A DNA stretch of 34,263 bases from Clostridia bacterium (GCA_017429985.1 JAFRNW010000037.1:1-34263); one strand, 5' to 3'. Positions 15,909 through 25,330 are shown, numbered from the stretch's first letter. Numbers and translations are program-made. The notes: a model not told the origin generated them from the sequence alone.

Positions 15909-15941
15909 GAGCGATCCCTCCTTGTTCTGATTTCGGACATT

Positions 15942-15970
15942 ATTATACTATTCTGCCGGATAATTCGCAA
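15942..15970 (-). promoter_or_regulatory. Promoter of the EF-hand protein gene
   Basis: On the minus strand TTGCGA (15965-15970) and perfect TATAAT (15942-15947) have 17-nt spacing. The promoter lies largely inside the 3' end of the phosphopantetheinyl transferase gene. Confidence 0.75.
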
Positions 15971-16646
15971 TAAAGTTCGAAAGATCCACCGTTTCCGTTA
16001 CGACCGGCTCCGGAAGCCCGGCACCCGCAAAGCAGCAGGCGGCCGCGTAACCGTCCGGGCAGGCAGGAAGCAGGAACGAAAAGGGCAGGATCCCCTCCCT
16101 TCCGAAGACGGAGAACCCGGTGTCCGACCGGCGGATCATAAAGCTGTTCAGCGGGGCTGCCATGCCAAGCCCCGTGCATTTGATATAGCTCTCCTTCAGG
16201 GTCCAGTAGCGGTAGAAGAGTTTGCCGCGCTCAGACGCTTCCGCTCCAAAGATGTCCGCCGCCTCTTCCTTCGTGAAAAACCGCTTCGCGATCTCCGTCC
16301 GCGCTTCCCCGGTCCGCTCGATATCGCATCCGGCCGGAACACCCGAGACCACGCACATGGCAAAGCTTCCGGAATGCGACAGATTGAAAAAGACCGAAGG
16401 ATGTTCCGGGAGATACGGCTTCCCGTGCTCCCCCTCCGCCGTTTCGCAGGCCAAAGGATCCAGCCCGGCATCCACCAGCGCGCGCGTCAGTAAAAGACCC
16501 GCCCCGAGCGACAGACGCTTTGCGGAGGGCAGCCGCAGCCGGTCCGTTCTTTTCCTTCTTTCCGGGGAGACGGCGCAAAGCGCACGGTCAAACAATGCCG
16601 CGTCCGACAGGCAGTCCGTATCCGCGAAACAGACGGTCGTCCTCAT
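15948..16646 (-). CDS. 4'-phosphopantetheinyl transferase, Sfp type
   Basis: A 232-aa enzyme that moves phosphopantetheine from CoA to a serine of carrier proteins. Visible family motifs are GKPYL (75-79), FFNLSHSG (86-93), GCDIER with Mg2+-binding D108 (106-111), FFTKEEA (123-129) and WTLKESYIKCTGLGM (148-162) with E152 and K156. The length fits Sfp-type enzymes of secondary metabolism rather than the short AcpS. The start at 16646 overlaps the stop of the LarA-like gene by 4 nt (ATGA), so it is translationally coupled to it. That pairing is odd, because no carrier protein, polyketide or non-ribosomal peptide synthetase gene is in the window. Confidence 0.95.
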   Translation of the reverse strand: MRTTVCFADTDCLSDAALFDRALCAVSPERRKRTDRLRLPSAKRLSLGAGLLLTRALVDAGLDPLACETAEGEHGKPYLPEHPSVFFNLSHSGSFAMCVVSGVPAGCDIERTGEARTEIAKRFFTKEEAADIFGAEASERGKLFYRYWTLKESYIKCTGLGMAAPLNSFMIRRSDTGFSVFGREGILPFSFLLPACPDGYAAACCFAGAGLPEPVVTETVDLSNFIANYPAE

Positions 16647-17920
16647 CCGTTGAACCGTTCCCGGTCGATCCAGAGTCCCAGAGCGGGGTTCGGGATGAAG
16701 TAGATCTCCTCCCCGTCCACCGTGTTATACCCGGGCGTCAGTTTAAAGGGATCGTATCGGGCGGCGGTCTCGTCATAGTCGGCCGCGCAGTAGCCCGCCT
16801 CCTCGATCTCCTGTTTTGAAATGTTCTTCACCGCGTACGTGATGCGGAATCTCCCGTCGGAGGAGCCGTGGATCAGGTGCGCCGCGGCGCCCATGTTCTC
16901 GCGGATGTCCGAATTCTTTGGGTCGCGGAACGCTTCCAGCGTCGTAAGCCTTCCCCGGTATCCGTATTTGCGGATCAGAAGATCCACCTGGAGATCCTCG
17001 CCGAACCGCTCCACCCCCGGCGCGAGGATCAGAAGCTCCCCGCCGTCCGCCATCGCCATGCGCGTCCGGTACACCGCCTTGTTGCCGAGCCACGTGCTCT
17101 TGAACTCGTCCGGGTTCAGGTATACCACGCACTTGCGGATGCCGTGCTCCACGAAATCGATGTTCCGCTTCTGCGAAAGCGCGACCGCCTCGGTCAGGCA
17201 TTTCCTGCCCTCGCCGATGAACAGGCCGTGCGTGCGGATGTTTCCGCCCGGCGCGGTCGTCACGGTCAGCACGAACAGGATCGGCCTTTTGGAAAGATAG
17301 GTCTCAAAGCACCGGTCGAACATCTCGCGGACCGGGGTATGGTCCTTCCCCATCATGCGCTCCATGCCGTACACGGCGCCGACCATGTGGGACTTGTTGA
17401 TCATGTCGCTGCCGCCGGCTCCGACGAACAGGTTCTTGGTATGGTTGGACATTCCGATGACTTCGTGCGGAACGACCTGGCCGACGGACAGGATCAGATC
17501 ATAGCTTTCGTCCATGACGCGGCGGTTGATCTCGCACGCGATGGGCTCATTCCAGAGTCCCTCCGTGATGGAGCTCAGGTATTCCCCGGACACGTCGCCG
17601 AGCTTTTCGACATCCCTTCGCCAGTTGTGAACGAGGAAACGTCCGAACGGGACATCCCCGAACATATCGGCCGCCTCCGCTTCCGTCATCGGGGCGTGCG
17701 TGCCGAGCGCGGGCATGATGTCCACCTCCGCCCCGCGTTCAACGAGCAGGTGATAATAGACGTTCGTGATGAATCCCGCGTTGGAATGGTAGCGGGTATA
17801 GTCGGGCGGAAGGATCAGCACCCTGCGGGGCGTCCTTCCCTGAAGGCTCTGTACGAGCGCTTCCCGGATCTCTTCCCTTGTCAGACCCTCTTCCCGCTCT
17901 GCGGTCCTGAAAATATCCAT
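16643..17920 (-). CDS. LarA-family (nickel-pincer) hydroxyacid racemase/epimerase-like protein
   Basis: A 425-aa protein of the lactate racemase/DUF2088 family. The catalytic set can be read by position: H75 in ALGTH, H152 in VVPH, K162 and H178. The H152-K162 and K162-H178 spacings (10 and 16) equal those of LarA H174-K184-H200, where Lys carries the pyridinium cofactor and His binds nickel. The usual SGG before the Lys is SNH here, indicating a divergent subgroup. LarA homologues epimerise or racemise lactate, malate, hydroxyglutarate or gluconate. The neighbouring 6-phosphogluconate dehydrogenase makes a sugar acid a reasonable candidate substrate (inference). Start at 17920 with GGAGAG upstream. 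No larB, larC or larE is present. Confidence 0.88.
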   Translation of the reverse strand: MDIFRTAEREEGLTREEIREALVQSLQGRTPRRVLILPPDYTRYHSNAGFITNVYYHLLVERGAEVDIMPALGTHAPMTEAEAADMFGDVPFGRFLVHNWRRDVEKLGDVSGEYLSSITEGLWNEPIACEINRRVMDESYDLILSVGQVVPHEVIGMSNHTKNLFVGAGGSDMINKSHMVGAVYGMERMMGKDHTPVREMFDRCFETYLSKRPILFVLTVTTAPGGNIRTHGLFIGEGRKCLTEAVALSQKRNIDFVEHGIRKCVVYLNPDEFKSTWLGNKAVYRTRMAMADGGELLILAPGVERFGEDLQVDLLIRKYGYRGRLTTLEAFRDPKNSDIRENMGAAAHLIHGSSDGRFRITYAVKNISKQEIEEAGYCAADYDETAARYDPFKLTPGYNTVDGEEIYFIPNPALGLWIDRERFNG

Positions 17921-17936
17921 GCTTTCTCTCCGAAAA

Positions 17937-17956
17937 GGGATGCCCTGCGGCATCCC
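17937..17956 (-). terminator. Hairpin between gnd and the LarA-like gene
   Basis: A perfect 8-bp stem (17937-17944 with 17949-17956) with a 4-nt loop. On the minus strand it is preceded by A7 and followed by only TTTT, then directly by the ribosome binding site of the LarA-like gene, so it looks like a leaky terminator. On the plus strand it would be followed by T7. Confidence 0.65.
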
Positions 17957-17967
17957 GTTTTTTTCCT

Positions 17968-19419
<1,452 letters not shown>

Positions 19420-19512
19420 GCGTAACCTCCCTTAAATATATGTCAGTCGTTGTAACGGTATCGTTTCCCGCGGCGGACGGCCTTCCGGCCGGCCCGCACC
19501 CGCTCATTTTAT

Positions 19513-19541
19513 ATTATATGGGCTATCCGCGCGGTTGACAA
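19513..19541 (-). promoter_or_regulatory. Strong promoter of gnd
   Basis: On the minus strand TTGTCA (19536-19541), exact 17-nt spacer and TATAAT (19513-19518). It gives an untranslated leader of roughly 85 nt containing a GC-rich imperfect hairpin, after the promoter and before the AT-rich SD region. Confidence 0.85.
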
Positions 19542-19576
19542 TTGAAAAGATTCCCTTATCCGCAACAGAAACGCGC

Positions 19577-19762
19577 TTAAGGAAAAGGCCCGGACGGGTC
19601 ATCCTCAAGGTCCCGGATCCGCGCCTTCTTTCTGCAGTACGCCTTGCGGTTCGCCTCCCTCCGGGTGACCGGGCTGAGGCTGCCCCACGTGTTTCTGCGC
19701 TTTCTGTCGAGCTCCCGCTTTTTCTTTTTGGAGAGCTTCCCGTACGATATGAACTTTTCCAT
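19577..19762 (-). CDS. Small basic conserved protein (61 aa)
   Basis: A 61-residue Lys/Arg-rich protein beginning MEKFISYGKLSKKKKRELD, with a NTWGSLSPVTR centre and a basic AYCRKKARIR region before an acidic tail. I recognise the pattern (KLSKKxxRELxxKRRxxWGxxxPVTR) as a short hypothetical protein widespread in Firmicutes; its function is unknown, though such compositions suit nucleic-acid or ribosome binding. The start at 19762 is supported by GGGAGGTG 7-8 nt upstream; open frame further upstream has no such site. It lies between the chagasin-like gene and gnd, all on the minus strand, and may share the transcript of the former. Confidence 0.85.
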   Translation of the reverse strand: MEKFISYGKLSKKKKRELDRKRRNTWGSLSPVTRREANRKAYCRKKARIRDLEDDPSGPFP

Positions 19763-19833
19763 TCGGACACCTCCCGTCTGCGGACCGGATCGCGGAACGG
19801 ACCCGGTCGCAGCGCCCCGCATAAAGGGCGTTC

Positions 19834-20277
19834 CTATTTTCCGCTCGCAGACACGATGGTCCCGTCCGCCGCCACCTCCACCGTCACGACGTAGGTATAT
19901 CCCGGCGCGTTTCCGTCCCAGTCGCAGGGCGTTGTGAACGTGATCGTCGTCGTGCCGGCGCGCTTGCCCTCGAATCCCGCGGACAGGATCCCGACGGTCT
20001 GCCCCTTCATGGCGCCCTTGTCGGAAAGGGTGAACTTCCGGTTGATGGAATAGTCGATGATGGAATCGTCTCCGAACTTGTTCTTCCATTCGCAGCCGGT
20101 GCTCTTGTTCGTCCCGAGTTTCACGGTCAGTTCCGTTCCCTCCCAGGACAGCTCGCGGTAGGTCTTCAGATCTTCCGGCTTCGGAACGCTAACCCCGCAG
20201 GAAACGAGGACCAGGCTCATGAGGATGACCAGAAGGACGATCCATGCGGTCAGGGAATTCGTTTTCGAATGCTTCAT
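19834..20277 (-). CDS. Chagasin-like (inhibitor I42 family) lipoprotein
   Basis: A 147-aa exported protein. Residues 1-27 form a signal sequence ending in the lipobox LVSC (lipidated C27). The mature part keeps the chagasin landmarks: NKSTGCEW (57-64, the loop that plugs cysteine-protease active sites), an AGFEGKRAGTTTITF strand-turn-strand, and a TPCDWDG segment where the family has RPW. I42 proteins inhibit papain-type cysteine proteases. The start at 20277 has GGAGGAA about 9 nt upstream; the open frame extends upstream without another ribosome site. The target could be an own-surface or competitor protease (inference). The Cys61/Cys98-type pair may form a disulfide. Confidence 0.78.
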   Translation of the reverse strand: MKHSKTNSLTAWIVLLVILMSLVLVSCGVSVPKPEDLKTYRELSWEGTELTVKLGTNKSTGCEWKNKFGDDSIIDYSINRKFTLSDKGAMKGQTVGILSAGFEGKRAGTTTITFTTPCDWDGNAPGYTYVVTVEVAADGTIVSASGK

Positions 20278-20318
20278 CGTACCGTTCCTCCAGTTATTTT
20301 TATATTTTGTACCTGCCG

Positions 20319-21464
20319 TCACATCCCGAACAGTGTTTGCGCCTTTACCATATAGGAAACGACGTCCACGTCGAACGGGCATCTCGTCCTGCAGCCGCCG
20401 CACGCGATGCAGTCGGACGCGTGCGCGGACAGGTTCCGGTAGTGTTCCAGGACGGAGGACGGAACCTTCTCCTGCGTCACGGCAAGGTCGTAGAGCTTAT
20501 TGACCATGGCGATGTCGATCCCGGACGGGCAGGGCTTGCAGTGGTTGCAGTAGGTGCACATGTCGCGGTAGGCGTGCCGGGACGCGCCCGCCAGAACGGA
20601 GGCGTAGTCCTTTTCCGCGTCCGCCGCGGTCTCGTAGGCGGCAGCGGCGTCCACGTGCGCGGGTTCGCTGTATCCCACCAGGACGGAGGCGACGGCGGGC
20701 CTGGTCAGCGCGTAGTGGATGCACTGCACGGGCGTCAGCGCGACGCCGAACGGGGAACGCTTCGGATCGAACAGCCTGCCGCTCGCGAGGCCTTTCATGA
20801 CGGTGATCCCGACCCCCTCGCGCTCGCACAGGGCGTACAGTTCCGCCCGGTCGCGGTAGATCCCGCCAAGCCCCGGGTCGAACTCGTCCGCCCGGTAATC
20901 CTCCAGATCCTCGGACGGCGGAAGCATGTCGAAGACGGGATTGACCGAGAACATCAGCATCTCCACGATCCCGGACTCCACCGCCTGCTTCGCGATCAGC
21001 GGATTGTGGGTGGACATGCCGATATGCCGGACCGTGCCGTTCTCCTTCTGCTTCATCACGTAATCGAGGTACGGGGAATTCAGGATTTTGTCCCAGTCCG
21101 CCTGCTCGTCGCAGTAATGGATCATGCCGATATCGAAATAGTCCGTATGCAGCCGTCTCAGCTCGTCCTCGAACGCGGGGATCACGTGCTTCAGATCACG
21201 CGACCGGAGGTACTGCCCGTTCTGCCAGGTCGCGCCGAAATGCCCCTGGATGATCCAGCGGTTGCGGAAACCCCGGATCGAGTCGCCTAGGTTGGAGCGC
21301 ACCTCGGGATCGCTCATCCAGCAGTCGCAGATGTTGATCCCGTATTCCATGCAGCGGTCGGCGATCGCCTTTCCCTCTTCCCTGGTTTTCCCTTCGAGCC
21401 ATTCCGGTCCGTATCCGATCTCGGAGACCATAAGGCCCGTTTTCCCGAGCTGACGATACCGCAT
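20319..21464 (-). CDS. Aldo/keto reductase-fold protein with C-terminal 2x[4Fe-4S] domain
   Basis: A 381-aa protein: an aldo/keto reductase TIM barrel (about 1-285) followed by a ferredoxin-like tail with C303, C306, C309, C312 and C352, C355, C358, C362, enough for two [4Fe-4S] clusters. The barrel begins MRYRQLGKTGLMVSEIGYG and keeps D47 and H116. The positions where the catalytic Tyr and Lys are expected read CDCWMSDPE (46-54) and IIQGHFG (71-77), so the canonical tetrad appears incomplete. A role in electron transfer rather than classical NADPH carbonyl reduction is possible. Start at 21464 with GGAGGG upstream; a promoter at 21496-21525 precedes it, divergent from the nucleoside hydrolase gene. 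Confidence 0.88.
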   Translation of the reverse strand: MRYRQLGKTGLMVSEIGYGPEWLEGKTREEGKAIADRCMEYGINICDCWMSDPEVRSNLGDSIRGFRNRWIIQGHFGATWQNGQYLRSRDLKHVIPAFEDELRRLHTDYFDIGMIHYCDEQADWDKILNSPYLDYVMKQKENGTVRHIGMSTHNPLIAKQAVESGIVEMLMFSVNPVFDMLPPSEDLEDYRADEFDPGLGGIYRDRAELYALCEREGVGITVMKGLASGRLFDPKRSPFGVALTPVQCIHYALTRPAVASVLVGYSEPAHVDAAAAYETAADAEKDYASVLAGASRHAYRDMCTYCNHCKPCPSGIDIAMVNKLYDLAVTQEKVPSSVLEHYRNLSAHASDCIACGGCRTRCPFDVDVVSYMVKAQTLFGM

Positions 21465-21495
21465 CTTTTATCCCTCCGGTTGCTTTTCTCTCTTC

Positions 21496-21525
21496 AATAT
21501 ACAGGATAACCGCGCCGCGGCACAA
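21496..21525 (-). promoter_or_regulatory. Promoter of the aldo/keto reductase gene
   Basis: On the minus strand TTGTGC (21520-21525), an 18-nt spacer and TATATT (21496-21501), about 32 nt before the start codon. Confidence 0.6.
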
Positions 21526-21553
21526 CCGTCCTTTCCCGATCCGTCCCGCTTTA

Positions 21554-21562
21554 TGATATAAT
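21554..21562 (+). promoter_or_regulatory. Extended -10 promoter of the nucleoside hydrolase operon
   Basis: TGATATAAT is an extended -10 (TGn plus perfect TATAAT at 21557-21562), 32 nt before the start codon. The -35 region is poor, as is common for extended -10 promoters. Confidence 0.65.
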
Positions 21563-21594
21563 TTCCCCATCCGGCAAGGAGGTGCGACCGATCC

Positions 21595-22533
21595 ATGCAA
21601 AAGCTGACACACATCGTTCTGGACTGCGATCCCGGGCATGACGACGCAACGGCGATCATGCTCGCCGCGAACAATCCCCGCATCGTTCTGGACGCCGTGA
21701 CGACGGTTGCGGGCAACCAGACACTTCCGAAGACGACGCTCAACGCCTGCAGGGTCCTGCAGTGGATCGGCAGAACCGGCATCCCCGTGTACGCGGGCTG
21801 TCCCGGTCCGTTTGTGCGGGATCCGGTCATCGCCGGGGATATCCACGGGGAGACCGGGCTGGACGGTCCCGTTTTCCCGGAATGCACAAAACTTCCGGAG
21901 CAGAAGCATGCGGTGCTGTTTCTGATCGAGCATCTGCGCGGTTCAGAAGAACCCGTCACGGTCGTGACGACGGGTCCCATGACCAACCTCGCCATGGCGC
22001 TGCGGCTGGCGCCGGACATCTCCTCCCGCATCGGACGGATCGTCCTCATGGGCGGATCGGTCGGGAACGGGAACGTCACGCCCGCCGCGGAATTCAACAT
22101 GCTGGCGGATCCCGAAGCCGCGCGCATCTGCTTTTCTTCGGGGGTCCCGCTCGTCATGGTCGGGCTGGACGTCACAAGAAAGGTCCTCTGCTATCCCGAG
22201 ATCGTGGAACGGATGCGGAAGATCGGAAGCTGCGCCTCCGACCTGTTCGCCGCGCTCATGTCCCATTTCTGCAAAACGCAGAAGGAGGTGTTCGGGTACG
22301 ACGGAGGACCGCTCCACGACCCGGTCACAGTCGCGTATCTGACCGATCCCTCCGTGCTGACCCTGAAGGACTGCCGCATCGAGGTCGACACGACCGGAGG
22401 CCCGTCCTACGGAAGGACGAACTGCGACGTGTTCGGATACGCGAAAAAGAAGCCCAACGCGAAAGCCGCGCTGGACATCGACGCGTCCCGTTTCTGGGAC
22501 CTGATCGAGGAATGTTTCCGGAGGTATCTGTGA
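21595..22533 (+). CDS. Inosine-uridine-type nucleoside hydrolase
   Basis: A 312-aa member of the IUNH family, which cleaves the N-glycosidic bond of ribonucleosides to free base and ribose. The Ca2+/ribose-binding N-terminus DCDPGHDDA (10-18; D10, D12, D16, D17) is intact, as are LMGGS near 151-155, PAAEFN (163-168) and the catalytic-site His in LHDP (H241). The start at 21595 has AAGGAGGTG upstream. Its stop overlaps the next start codon by one base (TGATG), coupling it to a ribokinase-like gene whose substrate is the ribose released here. Base specificity (purine or pyrimidine) cannot be decided from sequence. Confidence 0.95.
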   Translation: MQKLTHIVLDCDPGHDDATAIMLAANNPRIVLDAVTTVAGNQTLPKTTLNACRVLQWIGRTGIPVYAGCPGPFVRDPVIAGDIHGETGLDGPVFPECTKLPEQKHAVLFLIEHLRGSEEPVTVVTTGPMTNLAMALRLAPDISSRIGRIVLMGGSVGNGNVTPAAEFNMLADPEAARICFSSGVPLVMVGLDVTRKVLCYPEIVERMRKIGSCASDLFAALMSHFCKTQKEVFGYDGGPLHDPVTVAYLTDPSVLTLKDCRIEVDTTGGPSYGRTNCDVFGYAKKKPNAKAALDIDASRFWDLIEECFRRYL

Positions 22534-23414
22534 TGCGCGTTCTATGTTTCGGATCCGCGAATATCGATTACGTATACCCCGTTCCGCATTTCGTCTCCGC
22601 GGGCGAAACGCTGGCTGCCGGTCCCCGTGAGGTGCATCCCGGCGGCAAGGGGTTGAACCAGGCGGTCGCTCTGGCCCGCGCGGGCGCGGAAACGGCGTTC
22701 GCCGGAAGAGCCGGAAAAGACGGGCTGTTTTTAAAGAAACTCCTGGAGGACAGCAGCGTCGCGACCGTTCATTTCGAACTTCTTGACGGAGAGCCGACCG
22801 GCCACGCCGTGATCCAGCGTGATCCCTCGGGGCAGAACTGCATCCTTCTCTACGCCGGAGCCAACGGAACGGTGGATCCCGCCTTTTCCGATACGGTCCT
22901 ATCCGGGTACGGACGCGGGGACATCCTGCTGGTGCAGAACGAGATCCCGTACGTGCCGCACATCATCAGGAAAGCGAAGTCTGCCGGCATGACCGTGGCC
23001 GTCAATCCGTCCCCGGTATCGGAGGAAATGCGGAACTGGCCGTGGGGCTGCGTCGACCTGATCATCCTGAACGAGACGGAAGGCGCATTCTTTGCCCGTT
23101 ATGAAAAGCTGACCGCGGCGGACATCCCTGCCCTCCGCTCCCGTTTCCCGGATACGGACATCGTCCTGACCCTCGGCGCGGAAGGATCCGTGTACGGGGG
23201 AAGCGCCGGGACCTTTTCCGTTCCGGCATATCCCGCAGAAGCCGTCGACACGACGGGCGCGGGCGACACGTATACCGGGTATCTCATTGCGGAGCTGGCG
23301 CGGGGAAGTTCCGTACGGAGCGCGATGGAAACCGCATCGAAAGCGGCGGCTGTCGCCGTTTCCCGATCCGGCGCCGCCTCCTCCATCCCCTTCCTTTCCG
23401 AAGTGAAAGCCTGA
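22533..23414 (+). CDS. Ribokinase-like PfkB kinase
   Basis: A 293-aa PfkB-family kinase of ribokinase length. It has the N-terminal sugar-binding motif PGGKGLNQAVALARAG (36-51) and the C-terminal signature DTTGAGDTYTG with catalytic base D245. Ribokinase phosphorylates D-ribose to ribose 5-phosphate with ATP. The start at 22533 lies inside the TGATG overlap with the nucleoside hydrolase, with GGAGG about 8 nt upstream; a long upstream open frame is out of register with the hydrolase and is only coincidental. The pairing strongly supports ribose as substrate and a nucleoside salvage role. Adenosine or another sugar kinase of the same family is the main alternative. Confidence 0.92.
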   Translation: MRVLCFGSANIDYVYPVPHFVSAGETLAAGPREVHPGGKGLNQAVALARAGAETAFAGRAGKDGLFLKKLLEDSSVATVHFELLDGEPTGHAVIQRDPSGQNCILLYAGANGTVDPAFSDTVLSGYGRGDILLVQNEIPYVPHIIRKAKSAGMTVAVNPSPVSEEMRNWPWGCVDLIILNETEGAFFARYEKLTAADIPALRSRFPDTDIVLTLGAEGSVYGGSAGTFSVPAYPAEAVDTTGAGDTYTGYLIAELARGSSVRSAMETASKAAAVAVSRSGAASSIPFLSEVKA

Positions 23415-23470
23415 CCCGACCGATCTCAACATAATCATCAGATACGATCCCGACACCGGAGGTATTCCCC

Positions 23471-24223
23471 ATGCAGATGACCGAAACGATCAGAGAACTG
23501 ACGGACCGCCGGTCGGTCCGGGCCTTTCTGGATACGCCCCTGACGGAAGAGGAAAAGACCGCCATCCTGCTTGCTTCCTGCAATGCGCCGACGGCGGGAA
23601 ACCAGCAGCTGTATTCCATTCTGGACATCACGGATCAGGGGATCAAAGACCGGCTCGCCGTTCTCTGCGACAACCAGCCGTTCATCGCGGACGCGCCGCT
23701 CGTCCTGATCTTCGCGGCGGACCAGCAGCGCTGGTATGACGCCTACCTGCTCGAAAACGCCGATCCGCGCCGTCCGGAAGAAGGCGACCTGCTCCTCGCG
23801 GTCACCGACGCGTGCATCGCCGCGCAGAACGCGGTCACCGCGGCGCACAGTCTCGGGATCGGATCCTGCTACATCGGCGACATCATGGAAAACTGCGAAG
23901 CGGTCCGGGAGCTTCTCTGCCTTCCGCCGTACGTGTTTCCGTGCGCCATGCTCGTGTTCGGAAGGCCAAAACCCTTTGTCCCCGGCAGCCGGAAACCGCC
24001 CCGCTTTGATCTGAAGGACATCGTCTTTGAAAACCGATATATGCAAAAGACCGGAGACGAGCTCCGGTCCGCCATGGCCGTGAAGAATTCCGGCATGAAG
24101 CCGTACGCGGACTGGGTCCGCGCGTTCTGCAAGAGGAAATACGATTCCGCGTTTTCAAGGGAGATGAGCCGTTCCTTGCGGGAATACCTCGCCCCGTTCT
24201 CCGATCGTTCAGATCAGCTCTGA
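23471..24223 (+). CDS. Nitroreductase-family FMN oxidoreductase
   Basis: A 250-aa protein. RRSVRAFLDTPL (14-25) is the FMN-phosphate-binding start of the nitroreductase fold; NAPTAGNQQ (37-45) and the AHSLGIGSCYIGDI segment (118-131) complete the flavin site. Such enzymes reduce nitro-compounds, quinones or flavins with NAD(P)H, usually as homodimers. The start at 23471 follows GGAGGT by 9-10 nt; a second ATG two codons later is an equal possibility. It lies 56 nt after the ribokinase-like gene, possibly on the same transcript. Its 3' end overlaps the end of the converging hydrolase gene by 15 nt. Confidence 0.92.
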   Translation: MQMTETIRELTDRRSVRAFLDTPLTEEEKTAILLASCNAPTAGNQQLYSILDITDQGIKDRLAVLCDNQPFIADAPLVLIFAADQQRWYDAYLLENADPRRPEEGDLLLAVTDACIAAQNAVTAAHSLGIGSCYIGDIMENCEAVRELLCLPPYVFPCAMLVFGRPKPFVPGSRKPPRFDLKDIVFENRYMQKTGDELRSAMAVKNSGMKPYADWVRAFCKRKYDSAFSREMSRSLREYLAPFSDRSDQL

Positions 24224-25303
24224 GATCGCGTCCGGCAGAACGGTCCTGACCGCCTGCATGATCCTGCCCGCGAAGTCCCCGAGACGGGGATCGTTCTTCA
24301 TCGTGCGGAGCATGGATACCTTTTCCTTAAGCGGTAGTTCCGCAAGATCGGAAACGGAACGCGCGCCGGTGTCCGTCATCCCGGAGAACAGCGCGTCGAT
24401 GAACGTCGCCTTTTCTTCGTCCGTCAGGCCGTCCAGCGTTTCCGCCAGGATATCCTTCATGCTGCTGCTGAAAAACCCGAGCCCCTCCTCGTGCACGAAC
24501 CCGGTCCCCAGAACCTCCCAGTTGAATCCGTCATGCGTGAACGGTCCCTTCACCGTCGAATGCACGTAGCATGGTGTTCCCGCCATGTTCAGAAGGATGC
24601 CCACCATCGAATTCTGCGGAAGGACCGTCACGACCCTGTCCCGTATCTCCAGATATCCTTTGCTGTTCAGAAAATCCTCCCGGAAACCCGGTCCGTCGAA
24701 GCTGACCGCGCTGACGATTCTTTCACGGATCTTTTTCGGACCGCTTGCAGCCGCATACACCGCGAGGTTTCCTCCCTTGGAGTGGCCGACCGTCATGAGC
24801 CTGCCCGGATATTCCTCCGCAGCGCGCTTCAGATACGCCACCGCATCCCGCTGGGCTGGCACCTTGTCCATCGCGGCAAGGTTGCAGTCCTCTTTCCATC
24901 CGGTCAGCGTGTCGTCCGTTCCGCGGAAGGATACGCAGGTCAGATCGTCCGACAGGCGGATCGTGACCGCCGCGAACTGCTCTTCCTTCTCCTCCCGCGT
25001 CCGGCTTCCGTAGCCGCAGAGCACGACGTGGCGGAACCGCTCCGTCCTGCAGAGCTCCTTGAACATGGTCAGAATATACGGGGACTGCAGGACGCCGATG
25101 CTCCTGTAGTCGTCCGAATGCGTTTCGAAATAGGCCTTCGCGGCCTCTTCCACCGTGACCTGCTGCGTACCTTCAGATACGATGTCCGTATAGTCCGGCG
25201 TCGCGAGCTGGGAGAAGATGAACTGGTCCACCAGATTGATCGGGGAGGCGCGGAAAGGCAGGTCTCCTCTCCAGATCAGATAGTCAAGGGTATTGAACGG
25301 CAT
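24209..25303 (-). CDS. Mbeg1-like (DUF2974) alpha/beta hydrolase
   Basis: A 364-aa protein with a lipase-type alpha/beta hydrolase core. It has VSFRGTDDT (124-132) in the usual oxyanion region, the nucleophile elbow GHSKGG (173-178, S175) and a following AVSFDGPGF. The overall pattern matches the DUF2974 Mbeg1-like family common in Firmicutes, presumed lipases or esterases. No signal peptide is visible, so it is probably cytoplasmic. The start at 25303 has GGAGGAA upstream and a good promoter at 25331-25359. The tail (about 280-364) is helical and charged. The substrate is unknown. Confidence 0.88.
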   Translation of the reverse strand: MPFNTLDYLIWRGDLPFRASPINLVDQFIFSQLATPDYTDIVSEGTQQVTVEEAAKAYFETHSDDYRSIGVLQSPYILTMFKELCRTERFRHVVLCGYGSRTREEKEEQFAAVTIRLSDDLTCVSFRGTDDTLTGWKEDCNLAAMDKVPAQRDAVAYLKRAAEEYPGRLMTVGHSKGGNLAVYAAASGPKKIRERIVSAVSFDGPGFREDFLNSKGYLEIRDRVVTVLPQNSMVGILLNMAGTPCYVHSTVKGPFTHDGFNWEVLGTGFVHEEGLGFFSSSMKDILAETLDGLTDEEKATFIDALFSGMTDTGARSVSDLAELPLKEKVSMLRTMKNDPRLGDFAGRIMQAVRTVLPDAISELI

Positions 25304-25330
25304 GCTGTTCCTCCGAATCTGTTTGCCATT

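Noticed and set aside
21762..22532. Open frame extending the ribokinase-like gene upstream by 257 codons
   Set aside because: It runs out of register through the nucleoside hydrolase gene; the kinase family starts at MRVLCFGSANIDY with its own SD at 22533.
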